A DNA stretch of 23,762 nt from Elysia marginata (GCA_019649035.1 BMAT01009888.1:498103-521864); one strand, 5' to 3'. Shown: positions 1 through 12,032, numbered from the stretch's first letter. The notes: generated by a model not told the origin, from the sequence alone. Numbers and translations are program-made.

Positions 1-37
1 GTAGTAGTAGTAGTAACAGTAGCAGCAGCAGCAGCGG
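1..37. repeat. (GTA)n/(GCA)n microsatellite
   Basis: Trinucleotide repeat at the window edge: GTA units pass into GCA units with a few interruptions. It may continue outside the window. No coding role is visible. Confidence 0.85.
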
Positions 38-895
38 TATTATAATTATAGTCATAGTGTTGTTTTCCTTTTTAATGCAAGCGTAAGCATGTTACAATAA
101 GTAGTTTAAGAGGTTAGAAAAAAAATTATCACCAAAGTAACCAGTTTTAAAACCTTGCTCGATAAAAGCAAATTTAATACCATCTGAGAGTGTGATTTTC
201 TTTAGAATTGTTGATTCAAGCAGTTGCCACCGTTTTTTTTTCTTGTATATTTTCGACTAACACAAAACTGATTCGTTGTGAAAAGATTAATCAGCTATGA
301 GAACGGCCAAAGAAGTTGATTTTATTATGGTCTTGGCTATAATAACTATTATACCGTGATAAGGATAATCTTTAGTCGGGTGAACTACATCAATCCTTGA
401 TGGCATCTCTGTAGCCACACTGCCATGTAAAACCATCTGAACAATAAGGGAAACCAGGTATAAAATAAGACACTGATAACAACACACTATCTTGATCATG
501 AGTACGAAAGCAAGACGTAACGTTAACTATGACAAAACTTTGCGTAGACAACTTTGTAGAGCTAAAGGACAATAGATCAAATCTTTCCCAAATGAAGAAA
601 AGCCCCAGTATGGTTACTTGAGTCGACAGTTTGTAAAACTTTAAAGAAGTAATTTCGCTTACCCAATTTCAATTTCTTTGTAGACTGCATTGTTTGAAAA
701 ATTTGTGTTTTCAGGGCGTATCTTTTCCTTTCTTCGCATCTTTGACAAATGAATGTTAATGAGACCGGGTCCGGTCGTGTAGCCTTGTAACGAATGCTTA
801 CAGCTAAAGCACACAGTACAGAGGGTTTACTTTGCTTTTTCAAAAATGCCTAATTAAAGGACGATAGACTTAACACTGACAAATAAAGAGAGTGT
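38..895. other. non-genic AT-rich stretch
   Basis: This stretch has only short open frames (70-88 codons at most) without family resemblance or splice-like borders. I see no repeat with recognisable ends. It is probably intronic or intergenic. Confidence 0.5.
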
Positions 896-910
896 GTGTG
901 GTTTGTAACT

Positions 911-933
911 GAGAGAGAAGGACAGACAGAGGT

Positions 934-965
<32 letters not shown>

Positions 966-1012
966 GACATAGACAGAGACAGACAATAGACAGAGGTGGG
1001 GTAGGGGGGGTA
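911..1012. repeat. GA/GACA microsatellite with G-rich end
   Basis: Purine-rich tract: GAGA, then a run of GACA units, then mixed GACAGA units, ending in a GGTGGGGTAGGGGGGG tail. The 64-88 residue open frames across it on the minus strand are Ser/Leu/Cys-rich repeat translations and not genes. Confidence 0.9.
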
Positions 1013-1420
1013 GCGTTTGGAAAAAATCACGATAATAATTCTTTTCATTTAATAATGCAAAACGTTGGTTGATGAAAGAAATGGCTTTTATCACAAAATC
1101 ATGATGAACGTAATTATTTAAGATGATCTAGTTTGATACGATTTTTTCGGATTTGACGGAGAAAAAGCTTTCATTAGATAAGAGGAGAAAACCCAGAGGC
1201 AGTTCTGTGTTTAAATGGCTGAATGTAAAATCTTTCTCGGCAGCTTTATAGAGCGGATAGGTGGGGTGCGATGAATGTTACGTTTGCTTGGGGTTACGAA
1301 TAGCTATTAAAAGTTTCAGAAAAACTAAATATCCGTTGACGATATCATGATAGTTTCTTACTTAAGCTTAACCCTGGTAGAATTTGTATAAGAGGTGAGA
1401 TAACAATGACTGTAAATAAC

Positions 1421-1501
1421 GAAGAAGCAGAAGAAGAAGAAGAAGAAGAAGAAGAAGAAGAAGAAGAAGAAGAAGAAGAAGAAGAAGAAGAAGAAGAAGA
1501 G
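1421..1501. repeat. (GAA)n tract, about 27 units
   Basis: Nearly perfect trinucleotide repeat with one early GCA interruption. On the plus strand it translates to poly-Glu and on the minus strand to poly-Phe or poly-Leu, which explains the open frames of 84 to 115 codons here. A GGT repeat follows it at 1514-1536. Purine-only strand composition makes it a possible triplex-forming and length-unstable site. Confidence 0.95.
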
Positions 1502-1513
1502 ATGCAGGTGATT

Positions 1514-1536
1514 GTGGTGGTGGTGGTGGTGTGGTT
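1514..1536. repeat. (GGT)n microsatellite
   Basis: Short GTG/GGT repeat immediately after the GAA tract. The two together form an 115-bp compound trinucleotide locus. Confidence 0.8.
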
Positions 1537-1937
1537 GGAAAAAAGAAGTGAAAGTTGTAATAGTGATAGCCTTTACGGTAAAAAAAAAAAACAAACCAAA
1601 AACGAACAGGATCCTTTGACGCAATTAAATGTTGATCTTTATCATATTTTATTTTGTTAGGATTTTTATGTTTTAATATCATGATTATCTTTCCCATAGT
1701 CATCATCACAGTCACCGTTTACAATATTTTATGGTTTTTTTTTCTTGTAATAGGTAAATGCTCTTTATCTGCCGTTCGCGGTTTTTTTTATTCTCGAAGA
1801 TGTTAACCGAAAATAGAAACTATATCTATTTTGTATTTAGTTTAAACAAACTCAATCTAAATATTTACTAATCTTGCTTAAGAACAATTAAATGTGTTTC
1901 ACAAAAAGTTAATAAGTGACTGTAAGTTTCTGTTTCT

Positions 1938-2080
1938 GAGGAACGGAGAGAGAGCGAGCGAGCGAGAGAGAGAGACAGACAGACAGAGAAAGACAGAAAG
2001 AGAGAGCGAGAAGCAGAGGCAGATGAAGGAAAGGAGTGAGAGAGAGAGAGGGGGGGGCAAAAAAACAAAGGAAAAAAAGA
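1938..2080. repeat. GA-rich polypurine tract
   Basis: Long plus-strand purine-rich run of GAGA, GCGA and GACA units, ending in an eight-G run and A-rich sequence. The open frames across it (63 and 66 codons, Glu/Arg- or Ser/Leu-rich) are low-complexity artefacts. Confidence 0.85.
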
Positions 2081-2099
2081 TATAAACTTAGGAAAGAAG

Positions 2100-2849
2100 A
2101 AGACGATAATTATGTTTTGTTATTGAGTATAGCTTGTATACAATAAATTTTTTCCTTTTCATTATTCGTTGAACAAGAGCGAACTGGTTGATGTACAACC
2201 GAGAAGCCAACAAGTTAGGTTCCGGTTTCACATAATTTCAAGACATTTCTCAAAGGGACGTGAAGAGACTCAGAGACAAAAAGAGTGAGGCAGACAGCAG
2301 GCTTAGAATGGAGCCATTTAAAATCAGAATGCTTGTCGGTTGAATTAAGCGGAAAAGAACAAGTATCAAATAGAATCTGCATATCTTTATTTGTATATGC
2401 CCTGTCTTCCAGGGCAGGCCAAAGTTTAGTCCTTAAAAAAGGCTATTTACACACATTTCTCCTCCTCACTTACACGTGAAAGATCTTGTCAGTATGCTAT
2501 AAATTGTAGCCTTTTATTTGCTGCTCCTATAAGGGTTCAGAAGGTAATTTAGTTGGCAATAGCCTGTCAGGGAACCGATGCAAAACACTTGGAATATTAT
2601 AGTGGAATGGGCGCTAAATTAAAACGCGCTTTACTTTACTTTCATAATTAAATGCTATTTTATTACACACTTGATGTAAGCATCGCACATAATAGTTATT
2701 ACCAAATGCTAGAAAACAATTTCAAAAGATGCAAGTGCCCTTACGCACAATAAGAGTCAGATTTTAGAGAACCTTTAGAGAAAATATGTACAATTTTCAT
2801 ACACATGACTGACAGCAACCTAGACAAATAATTATGCATGTGTACATAC
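2100..2849. other. non-genic stretch downstream of putative exon
   Basis: AT-rich sequence without recognisable genes. If the minus-strand gene model is right, this is intron following the exon at 2850-2967. It should lead to an exon beginning in a phase that completes a codon starting with TG. I could not place that exon here. Confidence 0.35.
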
Positions 2850-2967
2850 CATTGTCGGCCCGGTCTGTAGTTTAAATCATCCTTAAAGAGTTTAACTAGC
2901 GCACTGACACTATGCACATTAACACCGCCGGCATCAACCAGTAACGTGTAGGAGCGCAGTGAGGATA
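2850..2967 (-). CDS. putative internal exon, RhoGAP-like segment (third of three)
   Basis: Minus-strand exon candidate of 118 nt. It is preceded by a CAG acceptor (TTGTGTATCAG) and followed by a GTATGT donor. Its first two bases (TA) complete the codon left open by the exon at 12476-12590, giving Val. It then encodes 38 residues, including SSLRSYTLLVDAGG and VNVHSVSALVKLF, and ends with two bases (TG) of the next codon. The V-H-x-V-x-x-L-x-K-L-F pattern resembles the RhoGAP core (DVHxVAxLLKLYLRELPEP in typical members). The usual L-P-E-P that follows is not present; it reads DLNYRPGRQ. Seen directly: open frame, splice-like borders, phase agreement. Inferred: that it is transcribed and belongs to a RhoGAP-like protein. 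It could also be a chance open frame. Confidence 0.42.
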
Positions 2968-3240
2968 CTGATACACAAGTAAAGCTCAAGATACCTGACA
3001 AAGAAAACTCGCGCATATCAGCTTGCTGTTAAAATTAAGACACACGGCGAGAAATTTGTTTTACTCACCGTCTTGTTCATGAAAGGTAGCAGTGATGCGT
3101 CACTTCACGAGCTTACTACTACAGATACGCCTGAAAACAAAGAAACCAGCTGAAGGCAGCATCCCCCTGTATACAAACAGTTCAAGTTTGTTTTCTTATT
3201 TTATTTTTTGTTGTTGTATTTCACCTGATTCTTGATTCTA

Positions 3241-3470
3241 TCTAGGTAGCGAGGCAGCGATGCCAAGCCAGGATAATGGGGGTGTGGCGGGTTCCCTCAG
3301 CCCTGGTTGGCTGTGGCTGACAAACGAGCAACTTGGCTCAATTGGAGTTTTGGCATGGCCTCCGGCGAACTGTTCGACTCCTATAATTACATAGGTCCTT
3401 TATCAACCGTTTAGGAGACCTCGCTCCTCCAAATAAATGCAGGCTGCTTCCATGTTTCGTCGTCATTAGA
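3241..3470 (+). repeat. possible tRNA-derived SINE head
   Basis: This block is GC-richer than its surroundings. It has a box-A-like TGGCTCAATTGG at 3334-3345 and a box-B-like GTTCGACTCC at 3372-3381. Their 38-base spacing is somewhat shorter than in a tRNA (about 44). No cloverleaf can be closed confidently, so it is not a tRNA gene. A tRNA-derived SINE or other dispersed repeat fits. No second copy was seen in the window and the ends are not defined. Confidence 0.3.
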
Positions 3471-3524
3471 ACAAACATCTCTCGTTCTAAAACTGCCTAC
3501 CTGGATTTTGCTTGATTTTGATCT

Positions 3525-3845
3525 CTACCATATGACTATCATTAGGGAATTAATGTTGCGTATTAAAAACATCTTGCTTGCATCAAACTCGTCGCCTAAT
3601 TCTCCCGTCGGATACACATACGCAAGCGTTCTTGGCCTCAGCGCCAAGCAGTTTACTATAAAAGCTTCATTCACAACAAACAACAGTAAAGTGGTGAAAA
3701 GCGCACGCGCATCAGGAATCATATTCGAATTAGATGCATGAAAGTTGTGGCCAACTTGACCTTTCTCGCGATCACAATTATCAAATCTCACGATGGCTTC
3801 ATTGAACAAAATTGATGGTTGAGATATAGTGGGAAAACGCGTCAA
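3525..3845 (-). other. 106-codon open frame, also open on plus strand
   Basis: A 106-residue minus-strand frame from ATG to TAG (segments include DNCDREKGQVGHNF and LRPRTLAYVYPTGELGDEF). It overlaps a 77-residue plus-strand frame at 3508-3741. The block is richer in CpG and GC than its neighbours. I do not recognise a family in either direction, and neither end carries a clear splice site. It may be a decayed transposon or dispersed-repeat fragment, or a chance open frame. No function is assigned. Confidence 0.2.
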
Positions 3846-3869
3846 AATAGAGAACCCAATATTAAGGTG

Positions 3870-6860
3870 TCTCCTTTAACACAACCTGTTAAATTTCGGT
3901 ACAAGGGGCTATATCATTGTATTTTGCAAATACAAGATTAACGTGAGTGACAGTTACAATATTAATGAACAACATCCAGGAACCATTAAATACTTAAGGC
4001 GCCCACAAAAATAATATTAAAAGACCATAGAGTTTTACACATACAAGAAAGATTTTGTTTTAAAAAAAAGGTTAATTTGGTAAAGCTGTTTTTAAAGTAG
4101 CATACGAAACGCTATGGGCCGAAAAGAAGAATTATACAACGGTTGCTACAAAACTTTTTTTTACTCCAAGAGAAACGTTCCACTGCTGACAAACAACCAT
4201 TGCTGAACAACATTTTCGACATACACAATTTACGAAAACTTTTCCTCGATGACTAGATAGGAGATAATGAAAATGCCACGAGGTAAATCGTTTTGGAAAT
4301 TAATAAGTCAACGATGCTAGGTTTCCATAAAACATTTTCAAATACTAAATTTCAAACAAGGAGGTAACAAAACAGAGGTAAGCTTATTTTTTTTACCAAA
4401 GAAGGTTGGCAAAAGCAAAGACCCTACAATTGCCGCGAGGTGGGCATTTCTCTCAGACATCGTTCTGCAGGAAACCGACACCTCCTCTCCCCAAGCGCAA
4501 TTCCTCACTCATATGGTTTACATGAATGTAACATGCATGATTTCGCCACATAGTGAGAGAGGGAACATAGATGATTGATGATCTGCGAGAGCCCAGACAA
4601 CGGCTCAGACATGGGTCAAAGAGCCAACACAATTATGCGATCAATGCGCCTTAAACTAAAAAAAATTACAAGAAAACGTACATATAAAATATTCAGGACG
4701 GGCACCGTATATCACGAGTCTCTCTTTATTGTAATGGTGTAGGCGATAAGTTTCGACAATCAAACTCTACGTGAGGATGCTATGTACGCCATAAAAGGGT
4801 ATGTCTTTTTCGAAAATCAAATTTAAAGGAAAGGGGATATTTGGGAAAACATCCTTATTTCTTATCGTGCTTATTGGATCGAACAGTGAAAAAATATGGA
4901 TAATTCTCATTGGTAGCATTTCCAGTTTATTGTGGATGTTTTGTTTTTTTAGGTAGACTTACAACTGATCTAATAGCAGTATCAAGCAAAGATAATATTC
5001 TTAAAGACATAGGCCAAATGATTGCCTACCTTAGAACTCAAGACTGCCACGTTCAAAACAAGAGCAGAATCAAGAGAGGAAGAAAAAAAAACCATTGATA
5101 GTAAACTGCACCTGATTTGAACACCACAGTACAGACCTAAATCTTCATCAAAGAGAGACCTTCATCCAATACATAGTCAATGCATGAACTGATTTTAATT
5201 CAGTCTGGAATTATAAAGCAGCGACTGCTATGAAACGCTGGATATGCAAGGAGTAGCTAGCTGTCTTCTAAGACTTTTTATTTACCTGCCGGCGACGAAA
5301 TACAAGAAGTCCAAGCTAAAAGTATAAAGCTTTATTTCGATGACTGAAAATCACAACATTATCAATAAAAGCACCACAATCATTCACATCACAGAGTAAC
5401 TTTTGTGTACCATGCGAATATCCTTTCGCTGCCAAAGATAAATGGCCCTTGTTCCCTCGGACGGTAGGAATTTGTTGTGGTAAGGCTTTGATGAGGATAG
5501 ATAACTCATGTTTTCCTCATGTGAAGCCCGCACAACAGACGATTGACGTATCTACAACTTATAATTGTCGAGGTAGGCGACACTAGAGCAGCTTGTTTTC
5601 ACGAATAAACATTAGTGCAAAATGAGACTACATTAATTTTGGTACCAACGGTTTCAAGAAAATCGGCATTTTTTAGTTCTTGGTTAGATTTTTACTAAAA
5701 AATAATACTTTTGTGTATTGTAAAAGTTAATGATGTTTTTCAAATTAACCACTGATAAGACTATCAAAAGATGTTAGTAAGGGTGTGTTTAAGGTTGTTA
5801 TAATATGCTTATGCTCTACTGGCTTTTACAATATTAAACTTAAGTCCAATTTTCTCATTTTTTTTAAAAAAGGCCATCTAAATTCCATGTCTTTCAGGTG
5901 TAGTATATCAAGACCTAATTGGCATATCAAAATAATTTTTCATTATCTTAAAGAGCCTTTCTAGGCCTTTTCAATGGTGTTCAAACTGTGAATCACAAAA
6001 TTCCGCATGTAGACTAATTTGTAGGACCTCTACAAATCATGTAAGAGTGAATTCGTCTCCTTAACTTTAATGAGAGTTGTAACCCTGCTGACAAAAGTCG
6101 TTAGTCTATTTTCTACTTTAAAAAAAAAACAACAAACAATGATCGTATTACTACGAGTAAATTAATCATGTATTTTTTCGTGTGTAAATATCTAACCACA
6201 GTTTTTCTCCTTTCATATTGACTCGCATTTGCATGGACGCATTATATTTTTGCAAGATGCTTTCGTTCACAAGAACAGAATTCTTCTTTTTGTGGTTAAT
6301 TCGTTTGTTTTGCCTTGCTTTTTTTATACTCTACCGGTATTTATAACTTTTGTTCCTTATAGCCCTGCCTGGCAAATCAAAACGAAACACAAAAGAAGGA
6401 GAAAGCCTCTAAGATTTCAGAGTTTGCTAAACATCCTCTCCTCTATGGGAAAGATTCGGTAGATAAGAACCCTTAATAAAAACACGTCTTTTCAGAGGAA
6501 TGCTTAGTTTGTATACAGCAACCATATCTTTCCCTAGTCACCGTACATGTTTTCTGGTTAAAACCATGACATGAACTAAAATAGGAAGAAAATACTCTAA
6601 AAAGTACCATTTTATGTTGCTGTTAGAAGAATAAGTATGTCACTTTTATCTTCACGATAGGTCATTTATCACAATTTTAGTATTGGCCGATTTCATTTCT
6701 GTTAACTTAACAATCATTTTATCTTCCGAAAAATTGCGAAGTCAGCTGTTTCGTGTTTAGTGTTTCCCTCATGCCAATGTTCCTCTAAAAATACAGAGTG
6801 CAAAGTCTTTCACATCACGACACAATGATGTTGATAGCTAAAGTCAGGAAAGGAAAACGG
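3870..6860. other. long AT-rich non-genic stretch
   Basis: Three kilobases with no frame longer than about 77 codons, no recognisable domain and no clear repeat boundaries. Frequent A and T homopolymers occur. It is compatible with intron of the minus-strand gene model. Confidence 0.5.
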
Positions 6861-6864
6861 CAAG

Positions 6865-6890
6865 GATGATGATGATGATGATGATGATGA
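6865..6890. repeat. (GAT)n microsatellite
   Basis: Eight to nine GAT units followed by GAC/GAA units (GACGACGAAGAC). Confidence 0.85.
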
Positions 6891-6899
6891 CGACGAAGA

Positions 6900-8090
6900 C
6901 AAATAGACTGACGACGAGCGCACATGACTACTATATAAAAGAACGCTCAGCATGAATTGAAAAACATGTCATAGAAAACAACTGTTTTATTGAACGTATA
7001 TCAAGCTTAAGCAGTGGCTGGGCTTAGAAGATCTAGGCGTTGGGTGCGATTCGGATTTTAAATCTTTAAAGCAAGCTTTTCTGGACCTCAATTGAATTAA
7101 AAAATACGCGTAGCAGGCGTCCGGGATTGTTTAAAATAGCTGTGTAAATTTTCACACCTCTGCATACTGTCTGTGAGACGTGAATCTCTAATACACACAC
7201 AGAACGACACTGCAAACTTATATATATAGATTAGAAGTTGCAGTTGACAGTCTGGAGTGAAAAATTTTCAAACACATGAAAACTGCGTAGTTTAGGGTAT
7301 AAATCATTAACAGAGAAGATAATTATAATGGTGATGACGACTGTTAACAATTAAGAAGATTAGAGAAAGAAAGAGAGAAGATAGGTGATTGGTTACTGTG
7401 GTAATAAGATACATAAACTATAGTTGCGATGGCACCGGTATTATAAATGACAGTAAACGTTTGGGAAAGGAAAACCTGAAAGGCCCTAAATGCTCAGTCA
7501 ACACACATTAACTTTTGTTGTCACGTCGGGATGATCTTCCCATTCCCCTAAGAATAATTATTAATCTAATAGAGTAGAATGAAAATAACACGACCGTGCC
7601 GGTAGGTTCTGGAACGAACTAAAGAAACCAGGTGATAAGGACGTAATACTGCAGCAAGGGGATAAAGTGAGACCTGCACAGGATCGTATCGCCAAAACAG
7701 CCTTACAGGTTACTGGCTCATGAAGATCCCGAAGGCAACTAGGCAACTTCGCCACAGGCACGAGAAGGGTAGAGGTCAGTGAAACTGTTATCTTCCGTCA
7801 GAGATGCTTACTTGGCAGGGATTCATGACGTAGGAACGGTTCATGTTCCGTTGTTTACTAACACATCCTGCCACACGCATACACGTATAGGCATACCTGT
7901 TCATTCATTCTCGCTTCCTTCTTTCCATTATGCGGCCATTCACTTTGAAATTTCCAAGCCTGATATTTACAAGAAAATAGCAAACATCTTTTAAAAATAC
8001 TTTTGTATTGATAATACACCCAGTGTAACTGCTTATGCAAGTTTGAAAAGCTAACAATCATATGTAGAGCGGAAAGTGATGATTAAAAGT
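6900..8090. other. non-genic stretch with one GC-richer block
   Basis: Mostly AT-rich. Around 7590-7760 the base composition rises in GC. The plus strand there reads a short closed frame (including KKPGDKDVILQQGDKVRPAQ, then a stop), and the minus strand has a 66-codon frame at 7561-7761. I recognise no family. It could be a dispersed-repeat remnant. Confidence 0.35.
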
Positions 8091-8094
8091 AAAT

Positions 8095-8528
8095 GAGGCT
8101 GTGACAAAAGGTCGTGATTCTGTCGGTTGAGATGGTGGACAAAGTATTTTAAGGCAGAGTAAAGAAAATAAGGCTGCCCTAAAAAAGCTCTTGCCATGTA
8201 TGTATCCATCTCAAACTACATCATTTCGTAGCGTAGAAAATGTTATCCCAAAAGACTTTACGGCTCAAAAGAAATGAAGGAAAAACATAATTGAAAATCT
8301 GTCGGTTGTGATGGTGGACAAAAATTTTGTCTTGCATCAAAATAACTGTTTCTATACTTTTTTTCATCAATTTATTTCAAATTTCTGACAAAGCATGGTG
8401 GTGCAATTCAATAAAGTCATAATATCACATCAATCATTATGACGGTATTGTTAATGTATGTTTTGTTTCTAAAAATATGTTGTCCTCCATCATAACCTAC
8501 AAATGTAAAGACGTTTTGTCAAAGTCTC
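8095..8528. mobile_element. family Y foldback MITE-like element, copy 1
   Basis: A 434-bp element with imperfect terminal inverted repeats: GAGGCTGTGACAAAA at the left and TTTTGTCAAAGTCTC at the right. A possible 4-bp target duplication AAAT lies at 8091-8094 and 8529-8532. A motif close to TCTGTCGGTTGTGATGG (followed by TGGACAAA) sits near the left end (about 8119) and at the centre (about 8298). A degraded inverse copy sits near the right end (about 8481, TGTCCTCCATCATAACC). The centre also has the palindrome GACAAAAATTTTGTC. It encodes nothing recognisable. A second, inverted copy lies at 20676-21136, and the two align across their whole length. The superfamily is unknown. Confidence 0.8.
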
Positions 8529-8533
8529 AAATG

Positions 8534-8552
8534 TATATATATATATATATAT
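8534..8552. repeat. (TA)n microsatellite
   Basis: Short perfect TA repeat directly after the right flank of the family Y element. The element appears to have inserted beside it. Confidence 0.85.
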
Positions 8553-8559
8553 TCTTTAG

Positions 8560-10420
8560 AAGCCTTATATGACCATTAAAACATTTAAGGTTCTATCATA
8601 GTTGTGACAATTGTCTCTTTGTCAACTTGTGGGAGGCAGGGAAAAGGATGGGGAGGGATATAAGGTACAGTTGCTAAAACAAATGACAGCTGATCGATAG
8701 ATCCAAAATCAACGGTAAACCAAAATTCAGAAGATTGCCATCGCAAAAGGAAAAAACCACCAATAAATGTCAGTGATATCAAACCATGTGTTAAGACAAA
8801 AGTTGCACGGCCAAACTGAGAGACTCACAGGTAATGTATATGGAAACTTTCATTGATATTAGATTCCTGAAGGTTTGTATATTTTCTATGCGAGTGCCGG
8901 TGGAACCGTTGTTGGTCAGTGACGTTGCAAACTCTGTAGTGTATATTTGAGGTGAAGAGGTGTGTGGGGCCTCAACCTAGAAACAACTTCAAAACTTACA
9001 ACATCTTACAAAATGTCATGACCTTATAAAATTGCGGGAGTACAATTTACAGAGTCAAAGAAACATTGCCAGATTTAGAGTGGTGGCATTTATCCAGAAG
9101 CGTTTTTCCGGAGGCAAAACAAAACACGCTGCGGCAGGAAAAACAACATTTGATTGTAGATACAAGGCAAACTATTTCGGAGATTAAAAAAAACTATTCT
9201 GCGTGTTTAAATTGGTTATAAACAGAAAGCTGGATGGATAATGTGAAAATAATTTTGATGGATTTTTGATGGATAGTATTGAATGCGGCTGTGAAATTAA
9301 AGAGATAGAGAGGAGGGGCAATAAAAGCATGTATTTGTAGACGGAATCGGATCAAACCCGAGAGATAAAAGAGCGACGTTCTTTGTCATCGAAATATTCC
9401 ATCCATTAAATCCTGGTCCCGCTCACTACAACTTATACACAGGTAAGAGAGGGAAAAAAATAGCAACAAAGTGAAAGAAAAATTCTCTCCAAGGCTTAAA
9501 TTGACGTCATATGAATAAGGGCAGAACAGCAGCCGTACAAGAATGAGATAAATTTAGAAATTCTTAGTTGGCAGAAGAAAGGCTGCGCCGAATGTGGAAA
9601 GGTTGGAAAAAAAAAGGGGGGGGGCGGAGAGAGATAACTATGCTCATAATTGTAGAGTGCCAGGTGAACATTATTCTTCGCGAAAACATAAGTAAAAAAA
9701 TACACCAATACTTGAATTTATGAGAAAAAAATGTAAGTTTCAAGGACATTCTCTAGAACTCAGCAACATCAACTCGCATAGTTTCAAATTATATGGTTTT
9801 ATTATTGTGTGTGTATGTGGAGATGTAGAAAGAGACAGACAGAAAGAGGGGAGGGAAGGAGAGGGATCCGGGAGAAGAGGCATAATTAACAATTTGTGGC
9901 TAAAACCAAATTACATTAACACATGCTCTTTAACTTCCATCTGTGAAGTGTAATCGAAGTTACACACTTGGCTCTCCAATCGGAAGGTCGGTCTGTTTAG
10001 AATAAAAACCCATTCTCCCGATAAAATGAACGTAAACTACGCAGACTTGAACAAAGAGCAAACGTGAAGTCTCAGAAAAAAAAAAGAAAAAAAAGAAAAG
10101 GGGAAGGTGATAAAGACAACCCGAACTTAGTTCTTTTTTATTTACACCGGGCTGAATTGTCACCAATAAACTGATTCTAAATTGGAACATGTTAACATAG
10201 CTATCGTTTGTTAATTGTTTTTCTCAAATATACTGTAATCAATAAAAACAACGTTGGCGGGCGATTATTGTAATCTCTTGGCAATTAAAAGTTTTGACTG
10301 ACAAAAATCGGAAACACGCAAAAATATCAGCTAACGGAGAAAAATAAAGTAGGAAAAGGCCAAGGCCTCTGATTTTGTAATGCTTATCCTCCAGATTTTT
10401 TCAAATCGAGACTTTAAAAG
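8560..10420. other. non-genic stretch with homopolymer tracts
   Basis: No gene is supported. Visible structures are an A9G9 tract at about 9607-9624, a GA-rich patch at about 9829-9880 and an A-rich purine patch at 10077-10110. The open frames crossing these tracts (61-77 codons) are low-complexity translations. A perfect CRE-type octamer TGACGTCA lies at 9502-9509 without promoter context. Confidence 0.45.
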
Positions 10421-10424
10421 GACA

Positions 10425-10453
10425 GGGGTGTGTGAAGGGGAAAGGAGGGGGGG
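10425..10453 (+). other. G-run cluster (possible G-quadruplex)
   Basis: Three G runs (GGGG, GGGG and a seven-G run that can be split into two) lie within 29 bases on the plus strand. This satisfies a loose quadruplex pattern. No link to a gene can be shown. Confidence 0.35.
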
Positions 10454-10657
10454 TTAAGACCTTGCTTTAAAAAAATTCCAGATGGTTTCAGCTTCAAACA
10501 GCCGGTGGTTGCGGTCAATGCACAACAGCTGTGTATCCCACTTTCTCTTAACATAAACAGAGTACACATGGTAAGTATTATTATTTCAAATATTTCAAGT
10601 ATTTCATTCCGGCAAACAATAGCATCTCCTGGTTTTTAACTTTGCGCGTTCTCTGCT

Positions 10658-10876
10658 CTATGTAAATGGTTGGAGGTTAAGCTGTATAACAGTATTATAA
10701 TTAACGTGGGTGCTCTGGTCTAGAGAAAGGTCACCAGTAAGTAATGCTGGACCTTCCGCCGCTTCTGGCACCGGTACAACTAGGGAGAGAGGTGTGATTG
10801 AAACTAGAACGGCCTCCTGCAGGAGGTCTGAACTCTGAAATGAGGTCACGCGCTCTTCAGACACAGTGACCCGCAT
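10658..10876 (-). other. 72-codon GC-richer open frame, unrecognised
   Basis: This minus-strand frame begins at an ATG and encodes MRVTVSEERVTSFQSS and, further on, SLVVPVPEAAEGPALLTGD. Its composition is richer in GC than neighbouring sequence, and the first 55 residues look less AT-driven than the tail. I see no convincing donor or acceptor at its borders and recognise no family. It may be repeat-derived or chance. Confidence 0.18.
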
Positions 10877-10899
10877 TACGTTAGGGAGAACTCGGTCAA

Positions 10900-12005
10900 G
10901 AACGAAAATAAAAATTCGATATAACGCTCCAGATTGTGCTCTTGTTTGTTTTGTTGTTTATGTTTATATGGCACCTGAAAAATAGTAACTACTGTTAATT
11001 TGTCATAAAATTTTTAAAAAATCAAAAAAGCAAATCAACGTATGCTTTTGATTTGTTGTTTGTTGTTTTGTTAAAACTCTTTTCAAATAGATATGTCTGG
11101 TGTTGCAGCCACGTCGGCATATGGCCTAAACAAATATATTTTCCACTTGTCTAATCGACGCAACTGAGCGACTTATAACAGGTTTATTATTTTCTCGAAT
11201 ACATAATAAGTGCCGATACGTTGCACTGCCTTTCAACGCTAGTACTGTGCTACAATAGTTGTAATCTATAATCTTTTACAAGTCTTTTTCTTAGTGGGCC
11301 TCTTATCTACATGAAATTAACAAATCGTAACAGTTAATTGGGGATTTTTTAAGTACCTTTAGAAAATCCCTGAAATATCTGTGCTATTTTACCTGCAACT
11401 CTTAAGCAGATGTGTAAATTGTGGTGCTGAACAATAATATAGAAACGGCACTGTTGTGCTTGGCAAACAAAGGGAAAGCAAGTCAAATTTGGCTCTCACT
11501 TCATTTAAGATAAAAGAAAATAAAAAACCGATGTTTAAGCTTAACAGACATGAGAGAGGGTTACCAGGTGTAACACGATACGTTAAGAACATGATCGTGC
11601 GATAGCAAAAGAAGTGAAAAGAACATGGAGAGAAAAAGGTATTGGAAAAGACGCATAAATCAAGTATCGTTAAAAACTTAAAACTCATCTAAAAGTTTCT
11701 GCAGAAATTTTGAAGAACGGCCAGCATCTGCGTGCCTTGATTCGCTCCTAAAATTCGGTAAGTCAAATCATATTACCTAAACAATATACAGGAAAAAAAA
11801 ACAATTTCCTGCTCTCTATGTGCCTATATCTCCATGCCGTCGCTTAAATCACCCAAATAGACGCATAAAAATACCGGGTGTGTATGGAAAATCATAAAAA
11901 AAATATTTACAATCGGAGGAAAAATACTGTACACAGATATAAATAATACAATGTAATTTTTTTTTTATTACTGTAAAAAACCGTAGCCATCTCTCGAGAA
12001 CCATA
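10900..12005. other. AT-rich non-genic stretch before gap
   Basis: No gene or repeat with defined ends is visible. The longest frame (99 codons, minus, 11389-11688) is Phe/Leu/Ser-rich and lacks any recognisable motif. Confidence 0.45.
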
Positions 12006-12032
12006 NNNNNNNNNNNNNNNNNNNNNNNNNNN
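12006..12032. other. assembly gap (27 N)
   Basis: Run of 27 undetermined bases followed at once by twelve G residues (12033-12044). The poly-G run suggests sequencing or assembly stopped at a hard homopolymer. Open frames that cross it are meaningless. Confidence 0.98.

Noticed and set aside
1358..1715. Open frames of 84-115 codons across the GAA/GGT repeats
   Set aside because: They translate low-complexity repeat DNA (poly-Glu, poly-Phe, poly-Leu) and carry no other evidence of coding.
7013..7066. tRNA/SINE-like string TAGGCGTTGGGTGCGATTCG
   Set aside because: It resembles the middle of tRNA-derived SINEs, but no box B follows and no ends can be set.
9502..9509. Perfect CRE octamer TGACGTCA (another at 12231-12238)
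   Set aside because: Two occurrences in 24 kb are only mildly above chance and there is no promoter context.
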